A stretch of 39,429 bases of DNA from a virus. Made by a program: the position numbers and the translations under genes. Every line of letters begins with the position of its first letter. Position 1 is the first letter of the stretch. The stretch lies in IMG/VR virus record IMGVR_UViG_3300035661_000155, positions 1 through 39,429 of that record, one strand, 5' to 3'. Shown piece by piece: positions 20,570 through 28,016 of the stretch. The notes under the pieces were generated by a model, which had not been told where the DNA came from, searched no databases, and was given only the letters and a program-made list of their open reading frames with translations.

Positions 20570-20791
20570 ATGATTGACGCAACAGAACTTCCAGATGGAT
20601 TTTATAACCTACGATGCCCGAGAGTTCCAGAGTCTGAAACTTGTTTGGTGCGCCTGTACACACCACACGATCCGCCAGTTCGCGGAATTGGTTTCGGTGT
20701 ATGGGATGGTGGCGCATTCATGCCACTGGCCGACATTACCGATGATTCGCGGCTGACACCACTGACGATCACGGAAACCCCTAACGCATAG
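20570..20791 (+). CDS. Cassette gene 1: small protein, unknown
   Basis: 73 aa, ATG with AAAGGA upstream. It begins MIDATELPDGFYNLRCPRVP, beta-rich, with FGVWDGGAFMPLADITDDSR in the middle. No domain is recognised. It starts 31 bases after the R' box of site C and ends inside site E, so it forms a single-gene cassette-like unit. It has no promoter of its own. Confidence 0.6.
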   Translation: MIDATELPDGFYNLRCPRVPESETCLVRLYTPHDPPVRGIGFGVWDGGAFMPLADITDDSRLTPLTITETPNA

Positions 20792-20840
20792 ATAATGGGC
20801 GCCCGTTTTTTGGCGAGGCCGCTTGCACGCTGGGTTGCGG
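20779..20840 (+). repeat. attC-like site E
   Basis: R'' CCCTAAC (20779-20785) and R' GTTGCGG (20834-20840) pair at five of seven positions. Between them GGC-GCC pairs with GGC..GCC across a T-rich loop. The stop of cassette gene 1 is in the first 13 bases. Confidence 0.45.
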
Positions 20841-20859
20841 CACTTTTTTGGAGACGGAC

Positions 20860-21093
20860 ATGGAAGACGGAACGATGGTTTATGTGGCGGCCGACATGGC
20901 CCAGCCGGGCGCGGCATGGGCGGCTTGCGTGGATGATCCGCGACGGGCGAAGGACACGGCGAAGGATATTGCCGGATGGGTGCGCAATGGTGCAGCCGTG
21001 ATGCGGGTGACGCCGGAAGTGGCCCGAGAAATGATGGCGAAGTGGGTGCAGCCCGAGAAAAAGCAGAAGGCAAAAAAGGCGGCGCCGCTGTGA
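20860..21093 (+). CDS. Cassette gene 2: small protein, unknown
   Basis: 77 aa from ATG 20860 with GGAG six bases upstream (a TTG at 20848 is less likely). It reads MEDGTMVYVAADMAQPGAAW then DPRRAKDTAKDIAGWVRNGA and ends in a Lys-rich tail (EKKQKAKKAAPL). The central alpha/beta pattern with AAVMRVTPEVAREMMAKWV resembles small phage proteins of unknown role. The gene lies between attC-like sites E and D, and its TGA is directly before the R'' of site D. Confidence 0.6.
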   Translation: MEDGTMVYVAADMAQPGAAWAACVDDPRRAKDTAKDIAGWVRNGAAVMRVTPEVAREMMAKWVQPEKKQKAKKAAPL

Positions 21094-21094
21094 C

Positions 21095-21149
21095 GCACAA
21101 CGCAGAAACAGGGGCGGAGAAGCCGTCCAGCTTGATTGATTTGTTTGGC
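21095..21149 (+). repeat. attC-like site D
   Basis: R'' GCACAAC (21095-21101) and R' GTTTGGC (21143-21149) pair at five of seven positions. GG-C-GG pairs with CC-G-T-CC around the loop AGAAG. It directly follows the stop of cassette gene 2. Confidence 0.5.
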
Positions 21150-21189
21150 ATGGATTTTTATATCACAAGCATTTTCAAGGAGTTACAAA

Positions 21190-21429
21190 ATGATTGAAAT
21201 TCAATTACCAGATCGGCCAAAGCCGGTAGATTGCGAGTCTCTTCCGTTCGACGCTTACAGCGGAATGCAGATGATGGCGTATGGCAGAGCGTGCGCCGAT
21301 GCGCAAAAACTAGCCGATGAAAATGCCGAGATTAAGAGATTGCGCGAGGCTTTGGAGAAGATTGAATGCGAGCCGATCAATGCCGAATACCTTGCACGGG
21401 CCGCACTCGATGATGTGGGCACAACGTAG
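21190..21429 (+). CDS. Cassette gene 3: small helical protein, unknown
   Basis: 79 aa with a strong AAGGAG seven bases before the ATG. It begins MIEIQLPDRPKPVDCESLPF. The second half is a coiled coil (DAQKLADENAEIKRLREALE). Similar 'EIKRLREALE' proteins are common in phage accessory regions and are of unknown function. Its TAG lies inside the R'' region of site B. Confidence 0.6.
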   Translation: MIEIQLPDRPKPVDCESLPFDAYSGMQMMAYGRACADAQKLADENAEIKRLREALEKIECEPINAEYLARAALDDVGTT

Positions 21430-21508
21430 AGGTAAGGGGCGCGAGTGATGAACCAACCACGAAGTGAACCCGGCTCTTCGCGCGTCCCGCTTGACCCGCT
21501 TGTTGGGC
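21419..21508 (+). repeat. attC-like site B
   Basis: The clearest plus-strand site, 90 bases. R'' is GCACAAC (21419-21425). R' is GTTGGGC (21502-21508, fits GTTRRRY), and the two pair at six of seven positions. GGT-AAG pairs with CTT-G-ACC, leaving an extrahelical G. GGG pairs with CCC and CGCGA with TCGCG around a long loop. It shares AACGTAGAGGTAAG and the same extrahelical-base arrangement with site A on the minus strand at 7374-7466. Confidence 0.7.
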
Positions 21509-21522
21509 TTGAGGCGGCCGAC

Positions 21523-21831
21523 ATGGACATTACCGACCGGCTGCACGGATACGCAATGCTGGACAAGGGCATGACGCCCGAATCATTGGCGATGGCCGAG
21601 GCCCGAGACGAGATCGTTGGATTGCGCAGGATAGCTGCCGCGCAGCGCGATCTGATTACCTCCCTGGAGCGAGTGGCGAACGTTTCAATAACCGCCCTGG
21701 CCGAACGGGCCACGAACGTTTTTGACGTGGCAGAGATAGATCGGAAGCTAAAAACACTGGCGGCGGCAAAGGTGGGATGTATGACGCCTAACGATATGCT
21801 CGAGGGGCGCAACGTGACTGGCAGAGAGTAA
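21523..21831 (+). CDS. Cassette gene 4: small phage protein, unknown
   Basis: 102 aa from ATG 21523, with GAGG eight bases upstream. A longer frame from 21445 would translate the attC-like site itself, so I prefer the start just after its R' box. It reads MDITDRLHGYAMLDKGMTPE then SLAMAEARDEIVGLRRIAAA, a pattern (DI.DRL......EA.DEI..LR) frequent in small phage proteins. The rest is helical. It is the last plus-strand gene and converges with the spanin gene. Confidence 0.6.
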   Translation: MDITDRLHGYAMLDKGMTPESLAMAEARDEIVGLRRIAAAQRDLITSLERVANVSITALAERATNVFDVAEIDRKLKTLAAAKVGCMTPNDMLEGRNVTGRE

Positions 21832-21871
21832 TCACGGTTGTGCGGCAATTATGCGGTCGCACGCTCTGCGC

Positions 21872-22384
21872 TTATTGCGTCTTCCGGTCCTCAATGATTA
21901 CTTGCTGGCAGGCGGTGAGCTGGCGAGTGACGTCGTCGGCGTCGGAGGCAAGGGCGAGAAGAAATTCAGAAGTCGCTGCCGGAAGTTCGGCTCCCTGGGG
22001 ACCATCACGTCCGCCGGGGCCGGGGCCAGTTTCGGCGGAGCGATTTCCAAGGGAATAGATGCTGGCGGGATATTGGTCGCGCAGCCGGAGAGTGCCAGCA
22101 CGGATAGCAGCAATATCAGCAGCGCGTAGTTTGCTCGCATCGCTCAATTCCTTTTCGTAGTTAGTTGATACGGCGTTCAGCGCCAGGGCGTGAGCCTGCT
22201 CGTCTCGCCTGGCGCTATCCTGCATGGCCTTGATCTTGTCGTTGGCCGTGCGCAGTTCTGCATTCTCGCGCGCTTGCCAAACCGTGCGCTCAGCGACGTG
22301 TCCGGCTTTGTTCTGCCACCATCCGACTCCGGCGAGGCTGGCCAGCCAGCCTATCAGTAGGCCGATAATTAGATAGGGGTTCAC
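21872..22384 (-). CDS. Rz-like inner-membrane spanin
   Basis: Links inner and outer membranes in the last lysis step. 170 aa. An N-terminal signal anchor (MNPYLIIGLLIGWLASLAGV) is followed by a periplasmic coiled coil (about 28-90, ERTVWQARENAELRTANDKI). A Gly/Pro-rich stretch and a C-terminal helix come last. The start overlaps the holin stop as ATGA. The Rz1-type lipoprotein is encoded entirely inside it in another frame, which strongly supports the call. Confidence 0.85.
   Translation of the reverse strand: MNPYLIIGLLIGWLASLAGVGWWQNKAGHVAERTVWQARENAELRTANDKIKAMQDSARRDEQAHALALNAVSTNYEKELSDASKLRAADIAAIRAGTLRLRDQYPASIYSLGNRSAETGPGPGGRDGPQGAELPAATSEFLLALASDADDVTRQLTACQQVIIEDRKTQ
21898..22140 (-). 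CDS. Rz1-like outer-membrane lipoprotein spanin (nested)
   Basis: 80 aa, wholly embedded in the Rz-like gene in a shifted frame. The signal peptide is MRANYALLILLLSVLALSGC, with lipobox LSGC at 17-20, so Cys20 becomes lipidated. The mature part is Pro-rich (IPPASIPLEIAPPKLAPAPA), as in Rz1. It forms the outer half of the spanin complex. Confidence 0.85.
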   Translation of the reverse strand: MRANYALLILLLSVLALSGCATNIPPASIPLEIAPPKLAPAPADVMVPREPNFRQRLLNFFSPLPPTPTTSLASSPPASK

Positions 22385-22629
22385 GGCGCGTCGCCTTTAA
22401 CCGGAGCCTCCGGCTTGAGCTTTAACGCCGCCCCGACGCCGGCAAACACCGCCCCCAATCCAAGGCCGAAACTCTGCATGTCGAACGCCTGCGGCGATGG
22501 GCCTGCCCATCGAACTACCACCCAGACTTGCAGCGCAAGGCCGATGACGACAGCGAGCACCGCAAGCATCCGGATATGGTCGTAGCTTTCTCCATCCGAT
22601 TCGGTAAGCGCATCTTTGAGCCACTTCAT
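22381..22629 (-). CDS. Holin
   Basis: 82 aa with two transmembrane segments, MLAVLAVVIGLALQVWVVVR (about 21-40) and FGLGLGAVFAGVGAALKL (about 54-71). The N-terminus is charged, and a short Lys/Pro tail ends the protein. This size and topology fit a class II or III holin that opens the inner membrane. It lies between lysozyme and spanins with ATGA overlaps on both sides. Confidence 0.75.
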   Translation of the reverse strand: MKWLKDALTESDGESYDHIRMLAVLAVVIGLALQVWVVVRWAGPSPQAFDMQSFGLGLGAVFAGVGAALKLKPEAPVKGDAP

Positions 22630-23105
22630 GGCTGTCTCCCAATTTCAAAAAGGCGCGTAAGCCAGCCCACGCCAAAGGTATCGAAGCCGCGCGTGCTGGT
22701 GTAGCGGAGGGCGCGGAATGCGAGGAAGCGGGCGGCGTGCCATGGGCCGGACTTGGCCGCCAGTGCCAGAGTTTGCGCGCCGATATTGCCGTCCTGGGTT
22801 GTGTCCAGGGCGCGTTGCAACATCCTGATTGCCGCGCCAGCGCCCTGGTTCACCGCGCTATCGAACACGTACAGACTGAGCGGCCAGGGAAGGTTGTCGC
22901 AACTGCACGCATCCCAGTAGTCGGCCCGGTAAATTTTGCCGGACAGGTCGATCGGAAGGTTGCGCATGTCGCCGGCATAGCCGTTCGCTCGAGCTACGGC
23001 TTCAGTGATTCCGTAGCGTGTCTTGCCGCCTGGGTCGTTGGCGTCGTCGGAATAGCCGCCTTCCTGCGCGAGGATGATGCCGAACGCTTCGTCGAATTTG
23101 CTCAT
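22626..23105 (-). CDS. Endolysin, GH108-type muramidase
   Basis: Cleaves peptidoglycan glycan strands at lysis. 159 aa. The catalytic Glu is in IILAQEGGYSDDANDPGGKT (about 10-29), followed by RYGIT, the hallmark of the family. The C-terminal half (about 90-159) with DGNIGAQTLALAAKSG is the PG_binding_3-type region. No signal peptide is seen, so release depends on the holin. The stop overlaps the holin start. Confidence 0.88.
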   Translation of the reverse strand: MSKFDEAFGIILAQEGGYSDDANDPGGKTRYGITEAVARANGYAGDMRNLPIDLSGKIYRADYWDACSCDNLPWPLSLYVFDSAVNQGAGAAIRMLQRALDTTQDGNIGAQTLALAAKSGPWHAARFLAFRALRYTSTRGFDTFGVGWLTRLFEIGRQP

Positions 23106-23115
23106 GGTTGTTTGC

Positions 23116-23358
23116 TCATGGTTTTATTAACCCGTTTTTTAGTAGCCACCAGTAGATAGCCACGGAAACCAAGCCGGCGATCCAGAAGAACTTGCCGACC
23201 GCCCATTGTCCGATTCCCTGGTATGCGCCGGCTTTCAGCCGCTCGATCGCGCGTTCCGCAGCCCTCTCCGCGATTGATTCGATTTGATCTTCTGAGAGCG
23301 GCAGGCTGCGTCGTTCCGGTCCAGAGTACTCGTCAGTTTTGATGTACTGTTGGTTCAT
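23116..23358 (-). CDS. Small membrane protein, second holin candidate
   Basis: 80 aa. The N-terminal half is charged with a helix SEDQIESIAERAAERAIERL. The C-terminal half has one membrane segment, FFWIAGLVSVAIYWWLLKNG (about 57-76). AGGA lies before the ATG. It lies directly before the lysozyme gene in transcription order. This architecture is seen in phage holin-associated or antiholin-like proteins, so it may regulate lysis timing or help form the pore. Confidence 0.6.
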   Translation of the reverse strand: MNQQYIKTDEYSGPERRSLPLSEDQIESIAERAAERAIERLKAGAYQGIGQWAVGKFFWIAGLVSVAIYWWLLKNGLIKP

Positions 23359-23421
23359 GCGGGATTCCTATATGGCTGGTAGTGTACTGGCGGTTTGGCG
23401 CGATCCCACTATTCTCCATAA

Positions 23422-23439
23422 GGCCGCTACCTAGCGGCC
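23422..23439 (-). other. Stem-loop across a stop codon
   Basis: GGCCGCTACCTAGCGGCC is a near-perfect inverted repeat that includes the TAG of the peptidase-like gene. No T run follows. It may protect the mRNA end or act as a partial terminator before the lysis genes. Confidence 0.45.
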
Positions 23440-23963
23440 TCGATTGCAAATGTGGTGGTTCCAAGCGCCCGGCATAACTCGCCTGGGCTTGGCATGTCGG
23501 GGAAACCCGTGGGGGGCGGCCAGCTTGCCCATTGCAGCCAACGGCTGGCGAAGGTGCTGCACAACATTTCGCCGTTTCCGTCCTTTCCTGTGCTTGTGCG
23601 AAACAGTAGGCGCATGCCAATTCGCAGCAGGTCGAGGTAGTCGTACCGGATGGGGTCGGACGTGGCGCGGTCGTACTGTGCACGCATTGCGTCCAGCGCC
23701 ACCGGAGAGCGGAACACCATCACCGAACTGCCCTCGGCGATGTGTTGCGACACCGGGCGCAGCACGTTGTGAGCGCCGTCTATTTCCACCGAGTACAAAC
23801 GGCCATTGACCCACCACGCCACACCGACGTGTGTGATCTGTGCGAACTCGCCAAGGCCGGCGGAACGCTGCACCGCCTTGACCAACGACCAGAACAGCCC
23901 TTTGCATGAAACGCCCAAAATGTCACCGTCCGCGATCTTGTCGCGGGCGTCCTCATAGCGCAT
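23427..23963 (-). CDS. Permuted NlpC/P60-like (YiiX-type) peptidase or amidase
   Basis: 178 aa from ATG 23963; the longer frame overlaps the tail fibre assembly gene. The order GDILGV, then ITHVGVAWW with His (about 47-55), SVEIDGA, and later LCSTFASRWLQ with Cys (about 134-144) is the circularly permuted papain-like arrangement of YiiX/YebB proteins. Such enzymes hydrolyse amide or acyl bonds in cell-wall or lipid substrates. It lies between tail fibre and lysis genes, so either a virion-borne cell-wall role or an accessory lysis role is possible. Confidence 0.65.
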   Translation of the reverse strand: MRYEDARDKIADGDILGVSCKGLFWSLVKAVQRSAGLGEFAQITHVGVAWWVNGRLYSVEIDGAHNVLRPVSQHIAEGSSVMVFRSPVALDAMRAQYDRATSDPIRYDYLDLLRIGMRLLFRTSTGKDGNGEMLCSTFASRWLQWASWPPPTGFPDMPSPGELCRALGTTTFAIEAAR

Positions 23964-23974
23964 GGCGGGCCCCC

Positions 23975-24538
23975 TTACCAGTTGAGGGCTTGAACTTCCG
24001 CCACCGTAGTGGCCGCCTCGATCTGCGCTCGCAGCCCGGCGTTCTTGGTCAGGAAGCCAATGATTGCCGCTTTTCCGTCTGTGCCGACCTGCCGAATCTG
24101 CTCCGCCGTGTGCGGCAGGTAGGCCCACTCGCCGTTCGCATCGCCGCAAATTTGCAGTGTCGTCCAGTCGGCCGGAATACCGGGCAAAAGGCTCGAAACC
24201 ACGTTGGCGTTCAGGTTGGCTTGGTCATTTTGCGTGCTTGGGTAGGTGTAAGCCTTGCCGAGTGCCGAGGACTGGAAACCGCCGGTGATGGCTGTAGCGC
24301 AGTCCGCGCCAACGATGGCGAGTTGTGCTTGCTGCGCCTGAGCGAGCAGTTGCCATGCTGTCGGCGTTGGAGCCGGAACGATGACGAGATTTCCGCCCTG
24401 AACATCCAGGGTTGCTCCTGCCGGCCTATTCATGGCCGCGCTGTAATCGTCGTCAGTGACGGCAATCAAGTCGGAAGGCGTGTTTGTATATTGGATGTCG
24501 TCGGGGTAGAAACATCCAGTGGTTTTGCTGAATCTCAT
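23975..24538 (-). CDS. Tail fibre assembly protein-like (DUF4376)
   Basis: 187 aa with TAAGGAG before the ATG. The N-terminal part MRFSKTTGCFYPDDIQYTNT then DLIAVTDDDYSAAM is typical of Tfa-type chaperones. The C-terminal domain (about 95-187, AYTYPSTQNDQANLNANVVS, WAYLPHTAEQIRQVGTDGKA) matches the DUF4376 pattern. It follows the fibre gene directly and probably assists its folding or caps its tip. Confidence 0.75.
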   Translation of the reverse strand: MRFSKTTGCFYPDDIQYTNTPSDLIAVTDDDYSAAMNRPAGATLDVQGGNLVIVPAPTPTAWQLLAQAQQAQLAIVGADCATAITGGFQSSALGKAYTYPSTQNDQANLNANVVSSLLPGIPADWTTLQICGDANGEWAYLPHTAEQIRQVGTDGKAAIIGFLTKNAGLRAQIEAATTVAEVQALNW

Positions 24539-24547
24539 GAGAACTCC

Positions 24548-26161
24548 TTAGAAGCCGATGGCAATCCAGAATTGGTTTTTGGTGGCTGTGTTAGTGGCTG
24601 CAATAAATCCGGTGGTTGACAAACTAGACACCCCGCTTGTAGTACCAACACTATAGGTGTCTAGTGTCGTTGCCACCACAGAAGCACAGGAAGTTGGAAA
24701 CGCAATAGGAAATGACACGGACAAACTTCCCGATGTAATTACAGCCATACCCCACTGAATTATCAAGCCGCTTGGCAACTTTTGATACCCGTTTGATGCC
24801 TTGCTTGCACCGAACGAAGCGGAATTCCCGACCTGCTTGGAACCGCCGATGGCGGCCCAATAGCTTCCTGAGCAAACCAGTACCAGCGTGTCGCCATCGC
24901 CAAGAGAAACCGAGGCCACCGACGTTGCGCCGTTCATCGAAATATTGTCAGAACCCTGACGCTGCACCGTGCTAGATGCGCTTGAAGTCCCTTCAAACGT
25001 GAAGGTGTCACCGGCTTGGCAGGCAGAAATCAAAGGGAGCGTGATCGTGAGGCTGCCGGGGCTCCCAAGCAGGAAAGCACCATTAGCCTGCGTTGCTGTC
25101 AGCGTTGTGTTTGCTGTAAGACTTGTCACGCCGTTGAATTTGTTGCTAGAACCGCTTACGCCCTTTGCCGGGTTCAATAGCACCCACTTATCAAGCGTCA
25201 GGTCGTACCGCAACTCAATCCAATGCCCACTGCCTGCAATGTCGCCAGCGACGAGAGGCAGTCCGTTGCCCTTGACGATGGCCTTTGCCGCAATGGTGCC
25301 GCTGGCTGGGGTGAATGTTGGCGCGGTTGTTGCGTTGGCCGATGCCGCGCGCGCGTTCAGAAGCATGCCGTTTGTCAACGCTGTCACCGCCGGGCTGTAG
25401 GTGCCCGTGATCGCATCCGAAGTACCGCCGGCATTCGCCACGCTGTAGGCGCTCTGCTGGAAACCGACCTGCGTCGCGTAGCGTGCGTCGCCGGTAGTTA
25501 GGCCGATCTTCTGCGTCAGATTCTCTGTCAGAAACGGTGCGCTGGGATAGGCGCTGATGTTCGCGCCGGTGATCGTGCTCGCCCCGTTCGCAACAGTAAC
25601 CACATACAGGCCAATATAACCGGGGTCTGGCGCTGGCGTTACTTGGGCGCCGCTGGTGGCCGCCACGCCAACCTTCGCAGCGACTTGGCACAGACCTTGG
25701 CGGACGGTCGCTTGCGAGGTGCCGCTGTTTGCAGGTCCCGAATATGCCTGCGCGGGGTTGCTGGCGTTGTAGTACGGCAGCACCGTTAGGCCGGTATCCA
25801 CATCCTGATAGGTCGCCTGTACCAAATAGTTGATGCTTTGGCCTGCCGTGGCCGGCGCTGGGCATGGAAGCGTTACAGCATCCATCAACAAGCCCTGCTT
25901 GAGGATTTGGTGCGCGGTGTCGGCGGCCAGCGACGAGAAGGCGGTGCTGTCCACGTTCTGCAAGCTGTAGATTTCGCCTGCTGCAACTGCAACCAGCATT
26001 GATGCGGGCGAGGTTGGTCCACAGGCCAGCCCGTTTACCATCGTGCTAGTGCCAAGAATGGCGGCGGATAGTTTCGCCGCGCCGATCATGGAGTCCTTGG
26101 CCATGTTGAGTAGGGTTGTCTCCGGCAGGATTTGGCCGGGATATACGGTCTGTCGGTGCAT
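24548..26161 (-). CDS. Tail fibre protein
   Basis: 537 aa from ATG 26161, which has AGGAG five bases upstream; the frame extends further but overlaps the baseplate gene. The N-terminus (MHRQTVYPGQILPETTLLNM) probably attaches to the baseplate. The long Ala/Thr/Ser/Gly-rich middle is a trimeric beta shaft. The C-terminus GYQKLPSGLIIQWGMAV...SFPIAFPTSCASVVAT...NQFWIAIGF is the gp53-like receptor-binding tip. It decides host range. A hairpin terminator lies just upstream at 26178-26198, so it may be transcribed separately. Confidence 0.85.
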   Translation of the reverse strand: MHRQTVYPGQILPETTLLNMAKDSMIGAAKLSAAILGTSTMVNGLACGPTSPASMLVAVAAGEIYSLQNVDSTAFSSLAADTAHQILKQGLLMDAVTLPCPAPATAGQSINYLVQATYQDVDTGLTVLPYYNASNPAQAYSGPANSGTSQATVRQGLCQVAAKVGVAATSGAQVTPAPDPGYIGLYVVTVANGASTITGANISAYPSAPFLTENLTQKIGLTTGDARYATQVGFQQSAYSVANAGGTSDAITGTYSPAVTALTNGMLLNARAASANATTAPTFTPASGTIAAKAIVKGNGLPLVAGDIAGSGHWIELRYDLTLDKWVLLNPAKGVSGSSNKFNGVTSLTANTTLTATQANGAFLLGSPGSLTITLPLISACQAGDTFTFEGTSSASSTVQRQGSDNISMNGATSVASVSLGDGDTLVLVCSGSYWAAIGGSKQVGNSASFGASKASNGYQKLPSGLIIQWGMAVITSGSLSVSFPIAFPTSCASVVATTLDTYSVGTTSGVSSLSTTGFIAATNTATKNQFWIAIGF

Positions 26162-26177
26162 TTGCGCTCCTGAAATT

Positions 26178-26198
26178 AAAAAGCCGCCAGAAGGTGGC
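26178..26198 (-). terminator. Probable rho-independent terminator
   Basis: On the minus strand GCCACC pairs with GGCGGC at five of six positions around TTCT, followed by five T. It sits between the baseplate gene and the tail fibre gene. Confidence 0.6.
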
Positions 26199-26225
26199 CA
26201 AGGGTGAATCGGTAAGTGGTGTTCG

Positions 26226-26888
26226 TTAGTTGGTGATGCGCGTCCAGGCGATCGTGCCAGCGGGATTAACTGAGTCGATTGCCGCATAAATATCTGCATC
26301 GGTCACCGCCCCTTGGATCTGCGAGAACGATGGGATCACCGCACCTCCTGCCGTAATGCCCAGGCCAAAAGGAGCGGTACCCAAGCCAGGCACATAGGGA
26401 ATACCCACGGTAAGCGGTCGGTATGCGGTTACGAATGCCTGATAAGGCAAAAGCAGCGAGCCGACACCACCAGCCATGCCGAGCGCCAGATTGCTGCCAA
26501 GTGCGCCAGTGTCGGCCGGTCGGCGTGGTTCAAAGATGGCGGGTGCTCGCCCAGTCAGGTCAGTGAGAACCTTGATTATCGCCGCCCGCGTCCCGCGTTC
26601 GCGGAACATGTTGATGATGATCTGGTTGCGGAACGATGCGTCGCTCTGATTGCTCTTACGCTGCAAGCTTGTGCCGAAGAAGTCCGCCGCAATCATGTCT
26701 AACCAGCCGTCGGTCGCGGTCTTGATGCGCGTTTGCAGACTGGCATAGATTGTTAGGCTATAGACAAACGACTTCGCATAAGCGAATCCTTGCAGGAGCG
26801 CATTGAGTACCGGCGTGCTGTCGCTGAACCAATTTGGAATCAGCGCCTTGATGCGCTGAAACATGTCTTGTTGGTCACCTGTTGCCAT
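26226..26888 (-). CDS. Baseplate protein (gp48 / P2 gpI-like)
   Basis: 220 aa. It follows the J-like wedge gene and precedes the fibre gene, where Mu gp48 and P2 gpI stand. The N-terminal half is helical (LKALIPNWFSDSTPVLNALL region and LQTRIKTATDGWLDMIAADF), with a conserved-looking FRNQIIINMFRERGTRAAII (about 86-105). The Gly/Pro-rich C-terminal part probably contacts the fibre. The role is assigned by position and general pattern. Confidence 0.65.
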   Translation of the reverse strand: MATGDQQDMFQRIKALIPNWFSDSTPVLNALLQGFAYAKSFVYSLTIYASLQTRIKTATDGWLDMIAADFFGTSLQRKSNQSDASFRNQIIINMFRERGTRAAIIKVLTDLTGRAPAIFEPRRPADTGALGSNLALGMAGGVGSLLLPYQAFVTAYRPLTVGIPYVPGLGTAPFGLGITAGGAVIPSFSQIQGAVTDADIYAAIDSVNPAGTIAWTRITN

Positions 26889-28016
26889 TTACGCCACCAC
26901 CACGGTTCCGGCCTTGATCGTCTGCTGTTTGGTTGCTGCAAGGTCTGCTGTCGCGCCGTTCAGCGTCACCCCCGTCACGTTGGTCACATAGGGCGACGCA
27001 TCATAGGCAATTTGTGCCAGCCGAGTGAATGGCAGGCTGTTGCCTAGGCCGAGCGCGTTGATCGCGTTTGTGATCGCGGTTTGTACTAGCGTGGTAATGT
27101 CCGTGTGCAAATAGCCCACCGCCGTTGTGATTGTCATCGTCGCGTTGGCCGTTACCACCGCCGGCGCGAACACGGCGAATGCCACCGTGAATGGGCGCAC
27201 AGCATCTACGGCGTTGTACACCGTCGAGAGCAGCGACCCACTTGGATAGCCTGTTCCGTCGTCCACGACCACATAGAAATAGCCCAGCGATGCCGTGCCG
27301 TTGTACTGCTGGTTTTCTGTTAGCGTGCAAGTCATGCCCTGCTTGAGCGCCGTCACCGCGTAGCTGATTGCCGTTTTGGTGGCTTTGGATAGCGAGGCCA
27401 GGTAGGCAATGAATCGGGCACGCAGGGCGGCGTCGGATTCGGCGTCAGCGCCATTCGTGAATGCTGCCGCGTTGGTCACCGTGTCAATGCCTGGAATGGC
27501 CTGTGCCAGCGTGTTGATGCCGCTCAACGCTGCATTGCCTGCGGCGCCGGCGGTAGTGGCCACGACGGGGACAGTCACCGCCGCATTGCCTGCTGCCAGC
27601 ACGTAGCCGCCCAGAGTGGCGCTGTAAGCCGAGTTGGTGGTGTCGGTTGTGACTGCGTATTGCTGCGTTCCGTCGGCGGTTTGCGCTTTTGAGCCAACAG
27701 GCACAACGGCTTGCTGCGTCGCCGTGAAGCGGGAGAATGTCACCTGACCGCTGGCGACTGCCGCCGGGAGTCGCGTCAGGCCGTAGTCGGCCACCCACGA
27801 ATCCAGGTCGGCGCCGCTCGATGTCGCGGCGCGGGTAACCGCTAGCAGTTGCAGGATAAGCCACTGCAACCACAGCGCTACCGCGCTGTACGCCTCGACC
27901 ACAGCACGTAGGATGCTTCCGACGGACAAGTCCACCAGAACTTTGCTTCCACCTTGAATTGCCGCAACCTGCTCGCGCACCAGCGTTTGAAAGTCTTTTG
28001 CCTGCATGTTAGCCAT
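26889..28016 (-). CDS. Baseplate wedge protein J / gp47-like
   Basis: 375 aa from ATG 28016 (a GTG just before is possible). The N-terminal helices contain LVDLSVGSILRAVVEAYSAV. A baseplate-J core follows: TSSGADLDSWVADYGLTRLP (about 67-86), a beta-rich middle with VTVPVVATTAGAAGNAA, and the family-typical ESDAALRARFIAYLAS (about 196-211). It forms the wedges around the hub together with the gp25-like protein, whose stop overlaps its start. Confidence 0.88.
   Translation of the reverse strand: MANMQAKDFQTLVREQVAAIQGGSKVLVDLSVGSILRAVVEAYSAVALWLQWLILQLLAVTRAATSSGADLDSWVADYGLTRLPAAVASGQVTFSRFTATQQAVVPVGSKAQTADGTQQYAVTTDTTNSAYSATLGGYVLAAGNAAVTVPVVATTAGAAGNAALSGINTLAQAIPGIDTVTNAAAFTNGADAESDAALRARFIAYLASLSKATKTAISYAVTALKQGMTCTLTENQQYNGTASLGYFYVVVDDGTGYPSGSLLSTVYNAVDAVRPFTVAFAVFAPAVVTANATMTITTAVGYLHTDITTLVQTAITNAINALGLGNSLPFTRLAQIAYDASPYVTNVTGVTLNGATADLAATKQQTIKAGTVVVA

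Noticed and set aside
20795-20812. GGGCGCCC followed by T6 as a terminator
   Set aside because: The palindrome has no loop. The sequence is better explained as part of attC-like site E.
21090-21197. 35-aa ORF starting GTG and overlapping the previous stop
   Set aside because: It has no ribosome site and its first half is exactly the attC-like site D. The next real gene has its own strong AAGGAG.
21445-21522. N-terminal extension of the last early gene
   Set aside because: The 25-26 codons would be the translation of attC-like site B. A better-supported start lies just after it at 21523.
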